A stretch of 64,000 bases of DNA from Lumbricus rubellus (lineage: Eukaryota; Annelida; Clitellata; Crassiclitellata; Lumbricidae): positions 25,281,613-25,345,612 of the forward strand of contig OX243815.1 of NCBI GenBank assembly GCA_945859605.1, in the 5' to 3' direction. The notes under the pieces are model-generated. The model made no database searches. It was not told where the DNA came from and saw nothing but the letters and a program-made list of their open reading frames with translations. Of this stretch, positions 47,068 to 58,719 are shown in pieces. Both the position numbers and the translations under genes were made by a program. How positions within the stretch are numbered: the stretch's first letter is position 1; the number at the start of each line of letters is the position of its first letter.

Positions 47068-47322
47068 ATGAACTATAATATTGAAATTTCTTTACTGCGC
47101 CACGGATCCATATATAATGACCAAGTAGAAGGGATAAGAAGTATAGGAAGACAGGCAAAGACATGGATGACACGTGATGGAGGAAGCAGAGGAAGACAGG
47201 AGAAGACATGGATGATGAACGTGATGGAAGATTATAAAGACAAAGCACAATCATGGATGATGAACGTGATGGAAGATTATAAAGACAAAGCACAATCAGG
47301 ACATGAGAGAAGCCTTGGATGA
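47068..47322 (+). pseudogene. Non-LTR retroelement C-terminal relic with 45-bp duplication
   Basis: A plus frame contains GGSRGRQEKTWMMNVMEDYK, matching the RGR..KTWMDN..ED...K pattern at the C-terminus of many non-LTR polyproteins. A 45-bp unit (47207-47251) is exactly repeated (47252-47296), duplicating the WMMNVMEDYKDKAQS block in frame. Truncated at both sides. Confidence 0.55.
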
Positions 47323-48045
47323 AACCAGTAGCATAACGATTTGGAGACGTCCTCGTCGTCAGCACATGCCTGGGGGCAAGACAAGACAGAAACTATAGGA
47401 CTAGGCCTATAGGCCCACGAGGGTTGAATCCAATCAAGCTTAGGCCTACATGCAGTATAAAGTGGCGAAAATCAGAAGGGCGAAATCGATATGGCGCAAT
47501 CAAGATGTCGAAAATGAATAAAGCGATTGTTTAATACGGCACAACAGAAGAGAATTCTATACTAGCCTTTCATCTTAATGCCTGCCAAATGGCTCAAGTA
47601 GCCCACGAGAAAAAGTGCAAGCTTTGTGCTGGGGTAGTTTAATGTGTCGATCGCAAGAGACACAAAATATCTATTGCACTAGAATCGGAAATGTGGCCTA
47701 GGGGAGTAGGGGTCAGGATTGTTTCCAATTTTCTGGATTTGTTTTATTTAGACCAGGGTGAGAATTGGCGGGGGTTTGGGGGGTTTCAACCCCCCCAGTC
47801 TTTCCTAGAGTCCCATGTTAAAGTGTGTTTTTCACACCCCAATTCCAAGTGGATAATGGTCCAACCCCCAGTTATTTTGTCACAATTCTTACGCTGATTT
47901 AGACAGTCTTTTAATTAGTGTGCACTGCGAGAGGCGCCATGCATTTATACTGTATAGACCTACATGTAGATTTTTTAGCTACAATACAATATAAGAACGC
48001 CTAAACTCAACGACGACCGTGAAACGGTCGCCTAAGGTTATCTTA
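47323..48045. other. Intergenic DNA, no gene recognised
   Basis: A G/C-run hairpin-like stretch (gcgggggtttggggggtttcaacccccccag) lies at about 47770-47800. Nothing coding is supported. Confidence 0.45.
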
Positions 48046-48055
48046 AGATATTGCG

Positions 48056-48160
48056 CTTCTTCTTCTTCTTCTTCTTTCTTCAATCAATCAATCAATCACA
48101 TAAATTTATACAGCGCCCTTCAAGATCCCTACTCAGAGGCGCTCCCAACCCAGGCCTGGT
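48056..48160 (-). repeat. (TTC)n and SINE family A 3' end
   Basis: On the minus strand ggttgggagcgcctctgagtag, then cttgaagggcgctgtataaa and a (GATT)n tail, next to (TTC)n at 48056-48076. A truncated family A SINE. Confidence 0.65.
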
Positions 48161-48483
48161 CAAAAAGAAAGATCTTGAGAAGACGGTATAGAAAGAGCCA
48201 GCAGAGTCACGGGGAAGAGAACGGAGAACCGAAGAGAGGCCATTCCAGATAGCTGGACCAACCACGGAATATGCTCTTCGGTGCATAGTAGCGGTACGAC
48301 AAAAAGGGACAAGATAGTCACCGCGGGCAGCTGACCGCAGCGAACGGCGGCCCAGAGAAACGGCGACAGGAGTAAAAAGTGTTTAAAGTGCACATAGATA
48401 CATGTAGGATGCAGCGCCAATTAAGCAATAGACGAGGACCGAGTTGGTGTTTACAAGCTAGAAGCGCCACCTATCCTCATATA

Positions 48484-48600
48484 TCTTCTTCTTTCTTCTT
48501 CTTCTTCTTCTTCTTCTTCCGGTTCTTCTTCTTCTTCTTCTTCTTCCGGTTCTTCTTCTTCTTTTTTCTACTTCTTCTTGTTCTCCCTCACACTGCTTCT
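48484..48600. repeat. (TTC)n microsatellite
   Basis: TTC repeats interrupted twice by ttccggttc. Confidence 0.93.
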
Positions 48601-48939
48601 TCTTCTCATCTTCGTCCTCTTTTTAATGCAGAAAATCTGGATAATCAGTTCTATCGGAGGCGCTCAGTGGAAGACGAAGAGGGGGAGGCAGAGGCTGCAG
48701 GGGCTGCATGCTATCTCGTCACCCAATCAACGGCCACGCTGTAGTTGCACTTGCGAATTCATATAGCGCCGCTTCAAGAAAGACTCGTTCCCGACATAAC
48801 ACAATGAGAGCATGCTTGATTGAACATTCTCTCATCGCATCGTCCGAAAAGTCATGAGTTCCTGGTCCACCAAAGTCACAGACCAGATTACGAAACAGGT
48901 TGGTGTTAGGGATGAGGCATAAAAGATGGTGAGGATGAA

Positions 48940-49066
48940 TCATCGTCATCGTCATCGTCAACGTCATCGTCATCGCCATCGCCATCGTCGTCGTCGTCGT
49001 CATCATCGTCGTCGTTGTCGTCGTCGTCGTCGTTGTCGTCGTCGTCGTCATCATCATCATCATCAA

Positions 49067-49116
<50 letters not shown>

Positions 49117-49153
49117 ACTCAACAACATCATCATAATCATCATCATCATCAGG
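48940..49153. repeat. (TCG)n/(TCA)n trinucleotide repeat
   Basis: Over 200 bases of TCG then TCA triplets. His/Arg and Met/Thr/Asp homopolymer frames over it are artefacts of the repeat. Confidence 0.95.
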
Positions 49154-49324
49154 CCTCTCATTAATATTATTATAAATTTCTCTTATCATGACCAAACGAC
49201 GACTGCGTATAGATCTATCCCTGCAGAGTAGCCTATAAGATGCAACAGAACATTAACGTAAAGCAATGGCACAATGATATTAAGCTTAGTTTAGCTTGCT
49301 ATATAATCTTAGACTTTACTAACA

Positions 49325-49450
49325 GTAACAGAACCGATGGCCTGCAGTATACACGGCTCTGATAGCAGCCTACAAGGCACGTCCGCCCTACGGAGCTCGA
49401 ACTCGGGTCCGCTGATCTCCATGCCAGTGTGTTATCCAATGCGCTATGCC
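49325..49450 (-). repeat. tRNA-derived SINE, family B, copy 2
   Basis: On the minus strand gcgcattggataacacactgg, then gatcagcggacccgagttcgagctcc (A-box and B-box regions) and a body with tgccttgtaggctgctat and gcaggccatcggttctgtta. The best preserved head of the family. Confidence 0.75.
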
Positions 49451-51048
49451 CCCCCCCCCCGTTCTTTTAATTAGGCTACCACATTTTGGCTGTTAGCAAA
49501 TTTCTTTTGCTCTAAACCACGAATGATAAAAATTTCACATTACCCTAAATGAAACTCAGAGCATTGCATTCAGAAATCTCTGTGAAATATACCAATGTTC
49601 TAAATTTCCGGCTTTGCATTATTTTTACAAGGTCTTGCTAAAAAAATTCACCGTGACAATTGTATTTTGCCTCCTCCTGCGAAATTATCTACGGGTGCCC
49701 TTGTCACTTATACAGGCCCCTATATAGCCAAACTCTATTGGCAAAATGACGAAACTGCAAAAACTCTGGTCTAATTCTGGGTCAGGAATGGCCTACCCGG
49801 AGGGTAAGCACTTGTACGTATACCGTAATTTTAGATAATCCTTTCCCTCCGGACCAGAGTTATTTAACTTACTACTTCGCTCTGCTTATAAAGCATACGA
49901 AGTGAATTTTCTTTTTAAAGGTGTCTAAATGACTTTTCATTTTTTCACGACTAATGTATACATTATTAGCTTAAATAATTTATTTATTATTCCTTCCGCA
50001 CAATATTGCTTCCACAGATGTTTAATATTATTTTACATATTTGTAATAATGTGACTGCGAGGCAATTATTAATTATGATTTGATTAAGACGAGGTATTTT
50101 TTTATATAGCCTAAACCTATGAGCCCATTGCTATTGAATACTATTTGAAAAGTTGAATCTGCCAATGAACTATTATTAATATTAATATTATCACCATTAT
50201 TATTATTACTATTGTTATTACTGCTATATTCTCCAGTCTTATTTCCTATAGCCTATTATAATAGGCCATAAATATATTCGGCCGTAATTTTAAACTAGGC
50301 CTGTAATAGGTTTATCACTTGATCGAGGCAGAAACCCACGGAAATCTGATGGGCTTATTTGCTGACTAATAAATAGGCTTTCGGCTATGCACTGACCTAT
50401 AGCCCTAATAACAATAATAATAATAATAATAATAATATTTAATAATAATATTATTATTATAGTCAGTTCATGTTGTGGATATTATTATAAATTAATAAGC
50501 CAAGAAGACTGGCCATAAAACGACAATGACAAAACAAAAGCTTTGATCTTCGTGTTTTTCTAAAAAAACATTATTATTACAATTGTTTTTATTTTTATTT
50601 TTATTATGCACATCTTTTGGGCCATATGTATAAAGAGTACCTCAGCTTTAAGAAACTAAGCATTTTATTATTAGAGTCTATTGTATACTGTCATCAGCTG
50701 CAGATTTAGACACCTCTTTTTATGCATCTCTGGCTAGGTCATAATAATAATTTTGATTACACCTATTCAAATAGTATTGATTAGGCCTATTGAGCTATTG
50801 AGTGTTTGGACTCTCTCTCTGTAATATAGCCAAACCTTTCGCAACAACAAAAATTATCAATAAAATTAATTATAGGCCTACCAATGTACAAAATCTAAAT
50901 GTATAGGCTTACAAACCTGAGTAGAGCCCTAAAGGTTCGATTGCTTCGCGCCTCAGATTCACATTTCGTTGTGACCTTGGCGAGTTACAAATTTACTGCC
51001 CAGTCGATCAGGAAGCTGTTCAATGATCAGAAAAAAATGCGGAATTGT
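49451..51048. other. Intergenic DNA, no gene recognised
   Basis: A C run is at 49449-49460, (AAT)n with an inverted ATT continuation is at 50405-50462, and AT-rich unique-looking sequence makes up the rest. No supported gene. Confidence 0.5.
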
Positions 51049-51056
51049 CTGACAAC

Positions 51057-51239
51057 CAGTGCATAAAGGGTGGAAAAATAAGTGCCTGGACGCCCCTTAG
51101 CCTACCTTTCAAGAAGAACTGCCTGAACGCCCCTTACCATTCCAGGCTGTACTGGCCAATAAGTGGCAGGACGGCGTTCAGTTTTTAAGATAAGTGCATG
51201 GACGCCGTCCATGACCGTCCAGCCACACTTTAAGCCCTG
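51057..51239. mobile_element. hAT-type MITE, copy 2, with exact target duplication
   Basis: A 183-bp element starting CAGTGCATAAAGGGTGG and ending (inverted) CAGGGCTTAAAGTGTGG. The 8-bp flanks ctgacaac (51049-51056 and 51240-51247) are identical. Its interior matches 3017-3169. It confirms the ends and class of that family. Confidence 0.88.
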
Positions 51240-51345
51240 CTGACAACTCATAAGCATCTTGGTTTTGTTAAGGTCGTTGGTATAACGTTGGAAGTCAAAC
51301 TTCTGTAACAAAGCGCTTCATAAAACTAAAACGATAATTATAACT

Positions 51346-51900
51346 GACTTACCGTTACGAAGAAGAATAAGACGAATAAGAAGAAGGCTACTGGAAAGAA
51401 CCGAGTTGTGCTTCAGCAACAGACTCAAGAGAGAAGAGAGATGGAGAGATCGATCGAGATGATCTAAGTGGTTTGAACGTCGACCACTCTCGCAAACATC
51501 TCTCAAAGTCTGCAGACGCCACTGTAGATCATCGGATGCGAATGATGTCGTCCACAACTCTCAGCATCTGCCAGTTCTGTTCATCGCCGCATCCACTATT
51601 GCCGAGCATCTCCTACTGACTGCTGCTGCTGGTGCTGACTGCTGAGGCAGGCGCAGTCGTAATGGCTTTCGTCGTCATCTGGGTTACTGCTGCTGCTGAT
51701 GCTGAAGCGGTTGAAATCGCCAAATTGTTCCACTCGCACATCGCAACTGTCATCACACTGTGGCGGTGGCGGCGGTGGCCAGGGTCCTTTCTTTCTTTCT
51801 ATTCCCTCCTCTGACACCAGATGACGCCGTCGTCCATTGCTTTTTGGCGCCAGACGAACTGACAACTCAACTCGTCGCTAAATTCGCCTAGCAGTCGCGC
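51346..51900 (-). other. Unassigned G+C-richer segment, possibly transcribed
   Basis: Read on the minus strand the stretch is richer in G+C than its surroundings and ends in a strong splice donor (cgtaacggtaagtc, 51341-51354). Several overlapping frames are open for 50-90 codons (one with a Pro run and QHQQQQ), and none is recognisable. It could be a 5' exon of an unseen gene or chance. Confidence 0.25.
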
Positions 51901-52199
51901 AGTGCGAAATGATGGAATGGTAAAGAGCACCGGGTGGAGGTAGGAGGTGCCAAGGTCAATAAATTTGGAATGCATAGTACACTGTAGTGTGTCGCGACAC
52001 ACCGGTTGAGAACCTCTGTTAAGTACAGTATAAGGTATATCATATGGTAAGACAGAGATGAGTGTTAGGCAAGGTGTGATTCTGTAATGGTGTGATAGGT
52101 GCTCTGTAAGTTGAAGTTGGCGTTGAAGAAAATAAGAAAAGATAGGTATACACGTGTACAATTGTACATTGAGATGGCTGAGGCATGGTGCATAAGGAC

Positions 52200-52530
52200 A
52201 AGGGTGGTTACAGAAATTTCTGAAGGGTCAAATTTTGGGGTGTCAAAAGAATTTCGTTGGTCTTTCGTCGAAACATCTTATGGCCTTTTTTAGTTCTAGA
52301 ATCTAGAAACTCGTGTTAACTCCGGTAACTTGTGATGACCTTTCTCCCAAATATTTCTTCTTCTTTCGCCGAAAAATCCGAGGATCTTTTTTAGTTTTTA
52401 GTCATTATGCTACTTTTTCTCACCTTTTCCCGCCGCATTGATTGAAAGCTTGTTGAAACCTGGTGGAGATCAAGTCCTGTGCAAATCTCTGAATGGGGCA
52501 TGACCGGATTGCCCTCTGTATCTGCCCCTT
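52200..52530. repeat. Degenerate MITE of the 4905 type
   Basis: Ends tgaatggggcatgaccggattgc..tctgcccctttg, a decayed form of the 4905-5223 right end, with an interior (gatgacctttctccc, ttttttagtt) reminiscent of it. The left end is not identified. Confidence 0.4.
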
Positions 52531-52609
52531 TGTTAGGATATGGTAGAAAAATAATGATAATTTCCTTTATTGAACAATCCGATTGACAGACCGCTACCGA
52601 GTACTGTGT

Positions 52610-52790
52610 ACAGTTTTGCAGTTAAAAAATTCACAGGAACACAAATCACAAATCACCAATCTTAACCACTAACAGAACAGACGGCCTGCAATACAAGAGC
52701 GCTACAAAGCACGTCTCTTCCAAGGGGCTTCGGGAATCGAACTCGAGTCAGCTTATCTCCATCCCAGTGTGTTATCCAATGCACCATGAA
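52610..52790 (-). repeat. tRNA-derived SINE, family B, copy 3
   Basis: On the minus strand gtgcattggataacacactgg, then agctgactcgagttcgattccc (B box close to consensus), a body with gacgtgctttgtag and gcaggccgtctgttctgtta, and then an unrelated-looking tail. Confidence 0.72.
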
Positions 52791-53616
52791 GGGCTACATA
52801 CCCATAAGACAACATGCAAGTTAATTCAACAGGTAAGACAGACACAGGCAAGGCAATAAGCGCATAGGGCAGCATAACGGCAAGGTCATATACGCAGGGC
52901 CTCCGACAAGGGGGGCCATTGGGGCCATTTGGCCCCAGGCCTCACTTGATAAAGGGCCTCGGAATTTCGAAATTACGGAGTTATTTATTGAAACGAGGAA
53001 TTACGGAATTAAGGAGTTATTCATTGAAATATAGCGCTATATAAATTCTAATTATTTCATGACGAATTCATCGAAATATAGCGCTATACAAATTCTAATT
53101 ATTTCGTGACGAAATCGTTGACACTAAATTGCAATCTGTAAAAATTCATACATCTAATATGAGTTAATTTAGTTGTAAAATTGAAAAGTTGTCAATGTCA
53201 ACACTCACCAAGACTAAGAGTCAACAGTCTAAACCAGTGGTTCCCAACCTTTTTTGACTGTAGGACCACTTTTTCTAAGTTGGAGGACACGAGGGCCACT
53301 TTTTCTTAGTTAAAAGGACATTAAGTCATTGGAGGGGGCAGGCCACAATGCTAAAATTTAATTTTTAAAAAGCATGTAAAAATTGTTATAATTGATTCAA
53401 ACTTTTTGTTATAATTGATTCAAACTTTTCAAAGTAGAATGTTTGATGGTAAAAAAAATGGCGGCCGTCTAACAGCACATCGGGTCCACGACTGGATTTT
53501 ATTTTCTTTAATTTCGCATGAACTACGCTTCAAACATTTATCGGAGATACAATTTCGCAAGGACTTTAACTCAGGAACCCGCTTTTGTACTCTAAAGGTA
53601 ACATTCCTTCGTCATT

Positions 53617-54399
53617 ATGTCGAAAAAGGGAATTAAATCGGATGACCTACTCGAACTCTTCAATGACGACCGCGTTATCGAAGCTCTCTCAGCGCGGCTT
53701 AAACCGCACCTTGTTCCAACCATTGAGGAAACTTCCGACGAGCGTATAAGTAAATTCATGCATAAACTGGAAAGTCTTGTTGAGCAGTTTACAAAAGATG
53801 TGTTCGCTAAGTTCTGTGAGGCGCAGGGCCAAAAGATGGAATCCTTGGAGTCCGAAAATAAACAACTTCGTATGAAAATAGACGAAGTGGAAAACTCCTC
53901 ACGTCTCAACAACGTTGTCATCCATGGATTGGCTGAATCGCCACAAGCAGGGCCGCCAGAGGGTCAGACAGAGACCTCTCACCCCAAGTACCGTCTGAAG
54001 AATTCATCAATTCCTGAATTGCTGGACCTATGTAACAACCGCCTACATGTGCAAGTCATCGAGTCTGATATCTCATTTTCATTCAGAATCACTACCAAAG
54101 GAACAAACACCGTTCGTCCACTGGTTGTTGGATTCTCACGCCGAGTAACGCGAGACATGATCTTCGCCTCAAGAAAACTTCTCCGAGGTGAACCAAGCTC
54201 TGGATCTCCCAACGTATACATCAATGAACACCTGACTCGCACCAACTCGCAGATATTCGCCAGGACACGAAACCTCGTCAGATCACACAAAATTCATTCA
54301 ACCTGGACAGCAGGGGGAAGAGTATTCCTCAGGCAATCTGAATCATCACTGGAAAAGCCAATGAGGGTCGACTCCCTCGACGAATTACAAGGATTCTAA
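53617..54399 (+). CDS. Non-LTR retrotransposon ORF1 protein
   Basis: 260 aa from ATG 53617, intact. Residues about 40-100 are heptad-like and charged (KMESLESENKQLRMKIDEVE), consistent with a coiled coil for oligomerisation. RLNNVVIHGLAES starts an RRM-like fold (the RRNNLVIHGIPE pattern). The C-terminal part has the pattern FSFRI..., RPLVVGFSRRVTRDMIFASRK, VYINEHLT and a final TWTAGGRVFLR, as in ORF1 proteins of CR1/L2- and L1-type elements. These coat the element RNA and act as nucleic-acid chaperones. No CCHC zinc knuckle is seen. ORF2 lies downstream, now displaced by the pogo insertion. Confidence 0.82.
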   Translation: MSKKGIKSDDLLELFNDDRVIEALSARLKPHLVPTIEETSDERISKFMHKLESLVEQFTKDVFAKFCEAQGQKMESLESENKQLRMKIDEVENSSRLNNVVIHGLAESPQAGPPEGQTETSHPKYRLKNSSIPELLDLCNNRLHVQVIESDISFSFRITTKGTNTVRPLVVGFSRRVTRDMIFASRKLLRGEPSSGSPNVYINEHLTRTNSQIFARTRNLVRSHKIHSTWTAGGRVFLRQSESSLEKPMRVDSLDELQGF

Positions 54400-54783
54400 T
54401 AATCTCGCACAACAAACTCGTTTCATCATCCTCTACGAACATTACGTATGAACCACTGTTCATAACCCACCTGATCCATGCTAAGCGCTCTCCTGGTTGA
54501 CCTTGTCAATTTTTATTCCCAGAGCGTTCCTCATAGCCCACTCCATGCAGCGTCCTTCTCAGTGTCAACCATTCCGGCCGTCTAATCCTCTGGATCGTCT
54601 TTACTCAGCGCCAGGGAGTTCTCTCGAGGTCACTCAAAGTACGATTTTTTCTTGCTAATATTCTTTCCTATAGACATACATTCCTCTTATTTAAGATATT
54701 GGTCTACTTTAATATCCTGTGTTACTCAACATGCAAATCCTGATCTTTTTTTAACAAATATGTTTATTATTTGATTTATCATA
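54400..54783. other. Retrotransposon inter-ORF sequence, 5' part
   Basis: Non-coding sequence between the ORF1 stop codon and the TA at which pogo inserted; it continues after 58687. No repeat structure noted. Confidence 0.6.
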
Positions 54784-55163
54784 TACCGTATTTTAGCGAA
54801 TATAACACGCGGGTTATACAAAGTTTTACAAACCACGCACCCCAACCGCGTGGTATACTCGGGGGCGTGTTATACAAATTATTTTTTACACAGCCAAATT
54901 TTGTACCATATTATTTTCAGGTGATGGTCAAAAACTACCAGAAAGTTTCTTAAACATATAATACGAAGGCATGGACGTCGGCGAAATGAATTAAAAATTA
55001 AGTCCGAGTAGTATTCACCTATTTGATGCGCCTGCCCCTATAAATAATGTCAATTTATTTAACAAGTTAGTTGTTGAAATCTAATTTGTGTTGCCATGAA
55101 TTGGCTGGGAACGCAGCTTAGTAAGTTTCTTGAAGGTGCAATGTACAAATTTAAAAATGTATG

Positions 55164-55331
55164 AACGAATTCGGTGATTACCGTTCTATTATCATGTAAA
55201 TATCAGTCAATACTAGAAACCGCGTAAAGTTACCACTAAATGCTATAAACGAATTCGGTGATTACCGTTCTATTATCATGTAAATATCAGTCAATACTAG
55301 AAACCGCGTAAAGTTACCACTAAATGCTATA
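55164..55331. repeat. 84-bp exact tandem duplication inside pogo
   Basis: Two copies of an 84-bp unit (55164-55247 and 55248-55331) starting aacgaattcggtgattaccg. They are essentially identical, so the duplication is recent. Non-coding region downstream of the transposase. The accgcgtaaagttaccactaa word recurs degenerately near 55467-55492. Confidence 0.93.
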
Positions 55332-56034
55332 AATATGAATTGAGTTTCGTGTACATACAATATGGAGGCATGCAATCCTAATTAAATCGATTATAGACAA
55401 TAAGTTCGACAACAGTACTATTAATCGTTTATTACAGTAAAATTATCATGAAAAATCAGCGAATATTGCAAACCGCACAAAGTTACCGTTCAATGTTCCA
55501 AAACATCACAATTCGACCTCTCATAGTTATAAAAGTTAATTAGTACCGTATAGACTATAGACGAATAATTCTAAATAGGCTATTTCATTCGAAACGCACA
55601 ATAAACAAATAATTACACGCAGACTTTGATTACTGTATTATCGTTCGCACAACGTTAACATGTGACTAGCCTAGAATTTATGTAGCGCATATCTGTTAAG
55701 AAATAGTCTAGTTCATCGACCATAATAATAAGGTCTAAAATCTATTTACCGTAATCGTCCGTGAATGTTCAGAAATACCTAGCTAATATCGTTCGCACAG
55801 CGTTAAATTGTGACTAGCCTACAGTTAATGTATTTATAAAGAAATTAATCAATTTACCGCAATCGTCCGTACATTTTCAGAATCAGAAATATCTAGCTAT
55901 TATCGCTCGCACGGCGTTAAGTTAAGCGACTGGCTTAAAATTTATATAGCGCATAAACTATCTGAAACGCTATTTGTCCATTATTTGTAAAAGAATCTAT
56001 ATTTAATCGTCCACAATTTATCATCCAGCAAAAC

Positions 56035-57357
56035 CTAGCCTAATTCCGAGTCATTCACATCCTCTTCCACGTCGCTTTCTGCAAAGCCATCGAAGCTTTC
56101 GTCGTAATCGCTGTCCTCTGCAAATAAGTCCATGGCTCTGGCCAACTGTTCATTACTCACCGATTCGTCGTCTGAAACGTCAGATTCGTCCTCTGATGAA
56201 CTTTCTTGGGATGAAATTTCAGGACAGATACCGCACTTTCTGAAGCCGTTGATGATCGTTGTCGCCTTCACCTTGTCCCAGGCCGTCTGCACCCATTTGC
56301 AAACCTCGACGTAGGTTGCACGACGCTGTCTACCGGCAGGAGTATAGGTATGCTGGCCGCTCGACATCCATCGATCCCACTCCTCTCGAACAAACGTTTT
56401 GAAGGGATGGTTTACGGCGACGTCCAGGGGTTGCAGCTTGCAGGTGAGACCACCTGGAATGACAGCCAGGTGGGCACCTAAACTGTTGAGGTGTTTCTGG
56501 ACGTTTGACTCCTTGTGCGCTGTCATGGAGTCAAAGACGAGTAGGCACTTGTTTTTGAAGAAGCCACCGGTTCGAGTTCGGAGGCATTTGTCGGCCCAAG
56601 TGACCATGACTTCCTGGTTCATCCAACCTTTCCGATTGCAGACAACAACGACACCTGCCGGCAGCTTCTCCCGTGGCATGGTGACTCTCTTGAAAATCAC
56701 CATTGGTTTTAACTTGGTTCCGGCGGAGGAACATGCCAAAACCACAGTGAAGCTGGTCCTTTCATGGCCGGTTGTTGCTATGGCGATTGTCTTCGTTCCT
56801 TTGACAGCAACTGAACGGCATGCCGGGATGTCAAACGTCATAGGCACCTCGTCCATATTGATGACGTCTTCCGCCTTCAGGTGATGTTGGGTTATTTCCC
56901 GATGGACAAATGTCTTGAAGGTTTCCATTTTTTCCTCCCATTCTTCAGGCAACCGTTGTCCAACAGTCGTTCTTGTTCTGACACTCAAGTCATTCCGTTT
57001 CATGAATTTGTAGACCCAGTTGTTGCTGCCACCCGTGAAATCGTCAATTTTCATATCTGTTGCAATCAGTCGGGCTTGTCGCCTGATCGCGATGGTTGAC
57101 ACGGCTCGTCGATCGTCTCGTTGAGATCGAACCCAGCTGGCCAGGTTCTCCTCTAAGTTTGGCCATTTCGCCTTCAGTCCTCTCCTCGCACGTTTACGAG
57201 GGTTCATCTTCTGCAACTCGCCTTCTTCCGTTCTCCACTCCCGTACACTCTTTTCGCCGACACTAAATTCTCTGCCTGCCGCTCTATTCCCATGATCTTT
57301 CGCGTACTTGACGACTTCTAATTTAAAATCTGCGGTGTAAGACTTTCGCTTAGGCAT
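56035..57357 (-). CDS. Pogo/Tigger-type transposase
   Basis: 440 aa from ATG 57357, no interruptions. It would cut and paste the element at TA sites in the nucleus. Residues about 1-55 look like a psq/CENP-B-type helix-turn-helix (YTADFKLEVVKYA...SVREWR). About 65-130 resemble the CENP-B/Tc5 DNA-binding domain, and KRARR at 54-59 could be a nuclear signal. The DDE_1 catalytic domain is at about 160-365: D169 in NMDE, D276 in VFDSMTAH and D312 in QPLDVAVNHPFK, a DD35D spacing within the pogo range. The last 55 residues are very acidic (SSSEDESDVSDDES). The complete catalytic triad and intact frame suggest recent activity. A domesticated host gene is unlikely because the frame lies between intact inverted repeats. 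Confidence 0.92.
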   Translation of the reverse strand: MPKRKSYTADFKLEVVKYAKDHGNRAAGREFSVGEKSVREWRTEEGELQKMNPRKRARRGLKAKWPNLEENLASWVRSQRDDRRAVSTIAIRRQARLIATDMKIDDFTGGSNNWVYKFMKRNDLSVRTRTTVGQRLPEEWEEKMETFKTFVHREITQHHLKAEDVINMDEVPMTFDIPACRSVAVKGTKTIAIATTGHERTSFTVVLACSSAGTKLKPMVIFKRVTMPREKLPAGVVVVCNRKGWMNQEVMVTWADKCLRTRTGGFFKNKCLLVFDSMTAHKESNVQKHLNSLGAHLAVIPGGLTCKLQPLDVAVNHPFKTFVREEWDRWMSSGQHTYTPAGRQRRATYVEVCKWVQTAWDKVKATTIINGFRKCGICPEISSQESSSEDESDVSDDESVSNEQLARAMDLFAEDSDYDESFDGFAESDVEEDVNDSELG

Positions 57358-58685
57358 TTTGTTACTACAGAATGAAGCAATGGAGATGATGGGCGCTTAT
57401 ATAGGGCCTACTATCAAACGTGGGGTGCTTTGCCGTCAAATGTTGGCCAAATCGACCCTGTTCTAATATTAGGAAACGATTGTTCAGCGTAGGTTGTGGG
57501 TGAGAGAGATCAAACAAAGCGTACAGTAAATATTGCCAGTGGAATCGACTATGGTTAGAATCATACGATAACGGTTTATTTAACTTCGATCTTTCCGCTA
57601 CAGTAATCAACAGGTACGTAATTGGCCGATCAAAGAGCTAAGGAAAGACATGCACAAATAGCTCCGCTTGTTTGAGCCTATATACATCAAAGGCTCGATC
57701 GGTTCTTTCAAATTAGGCCCAGGTGCCGGTAGGCCTAAATGGTCCGAACAGAGTGAAAGGAAAGACAAACAATTGTACTGGTAGCTGTTCTAACATGCCT
57801 ATCTCCCATCTTAACTTTCTCTAAACTCGTTCTACGTTCCTTTTCGAATGGCCGGCAACAATCAAATTTGTAAATTCTGTTCAGTGTAGATAATGGGCGG
57901 GAGAGATCAAACAAATGTTTCTACCTTTCTACTACAGCAAACAACATACACGATAATTGCCCGGTCAGAAGCTAGTGAAAGGCAAACAAAACAGCTCTAT
58001 TTGTTGAGTTGTTTCTAAAGCCTATTTAGGCCTACATCAAAGACTCAAAGCAGGTACCGTTCCGACCATAGTCAAAGGAAAGACGGCTACAATCGTAGCT
58101 CTTTGTTCGAACCTGCCTATCTCCAAGCCTCACTTTCTTCAAACTTGTTCTACGGTCGTTTTAGAATGGCGGACACAATCAAAGGAAATATAAATTATTA
58201 ATTAACGCTTACACAATACAATCGGCTAATATCGAAGCCTTCCTTTAATTAAGTCACTGTACAAGCGCTATAAGATTAATCTACCACCTGCGGAGACCTT
58301 ACTCTGTGAACGACTGAACGTAAAGAAGGAGGAACAAGGTCAGTACTGCTTACAGGTTTTGAGTTGTAAATAGAATATTTTTTTAATTGTTAATATTTTA
58401 TAAAGATTCTTCATTTTTTAGTTATTTTAATCAAAGAGATTATTTTAACTTTGGTATTCTATAAAGTTATGACCATATCCGGTGACAAATCATATACGGT
58501 AGAGTAGCATTAGCCTAACGTTAGCGCATGCGTCCGTCCAACGTGTTGATTGTCACATGAAATGGTTGCGTCTTATACTCTGGTGCGTGGTATATAATTC
58601 ATTTTTTACTGAAATCGCAAAAACTAGCGTGTTATATTCGCGTGCGTGTTATACCGGGGTGCGTGATATATTCGCTAAAATACGG
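57358..58685. other. Pogo 5' non-coding region
   Basis: Upstream of the minus-strand transposase. It contains a loose direct repeat: tgggtgagagagatcaaacaaa (57497) with tgggcgggagagatcaaaca (57894), and gcctatctcccatcttaact (57798) with gcctatctccaagcctcact (58114). It may hold the promoter; no specific element is identified. Confidence 0.55.
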
Positions 58686-58719
58686 TATATCTTTTTTGGT
58701 CTCTTGTTGCCTGAAACTT

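Larger units (their letters stand above)
54786..58685 (-). mobile_element. Pogo-family DNA transposon, probably complete
   Basis: A 3900-bp element with ends CCGTATTTTAGCGAATAT and inverse ATATTCGCTAAAATACGG, flanked by TA (54784-54785 and 58686-58687). Each end carries several copies of gcgtg(g/t/a)tata in both orientations within the outer 120 bases, likely transposase-binding sites. The transposase frame on the minus strand is intact. The non-coding parts (54786-56034 and 57358-58685) are large for the family. Among Tc1/mariner-superfamily elements the TA duplication and the CENP-B-like transposase point to pogo/Tigger. Confidence 0.93.

Noticed and set aside
48719..49231. Poly-His/Arg and poly-Met/Thr/Asp frames
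   Set aside because: Direct translation of the (TCG)n/(TCA)n microsatellite.
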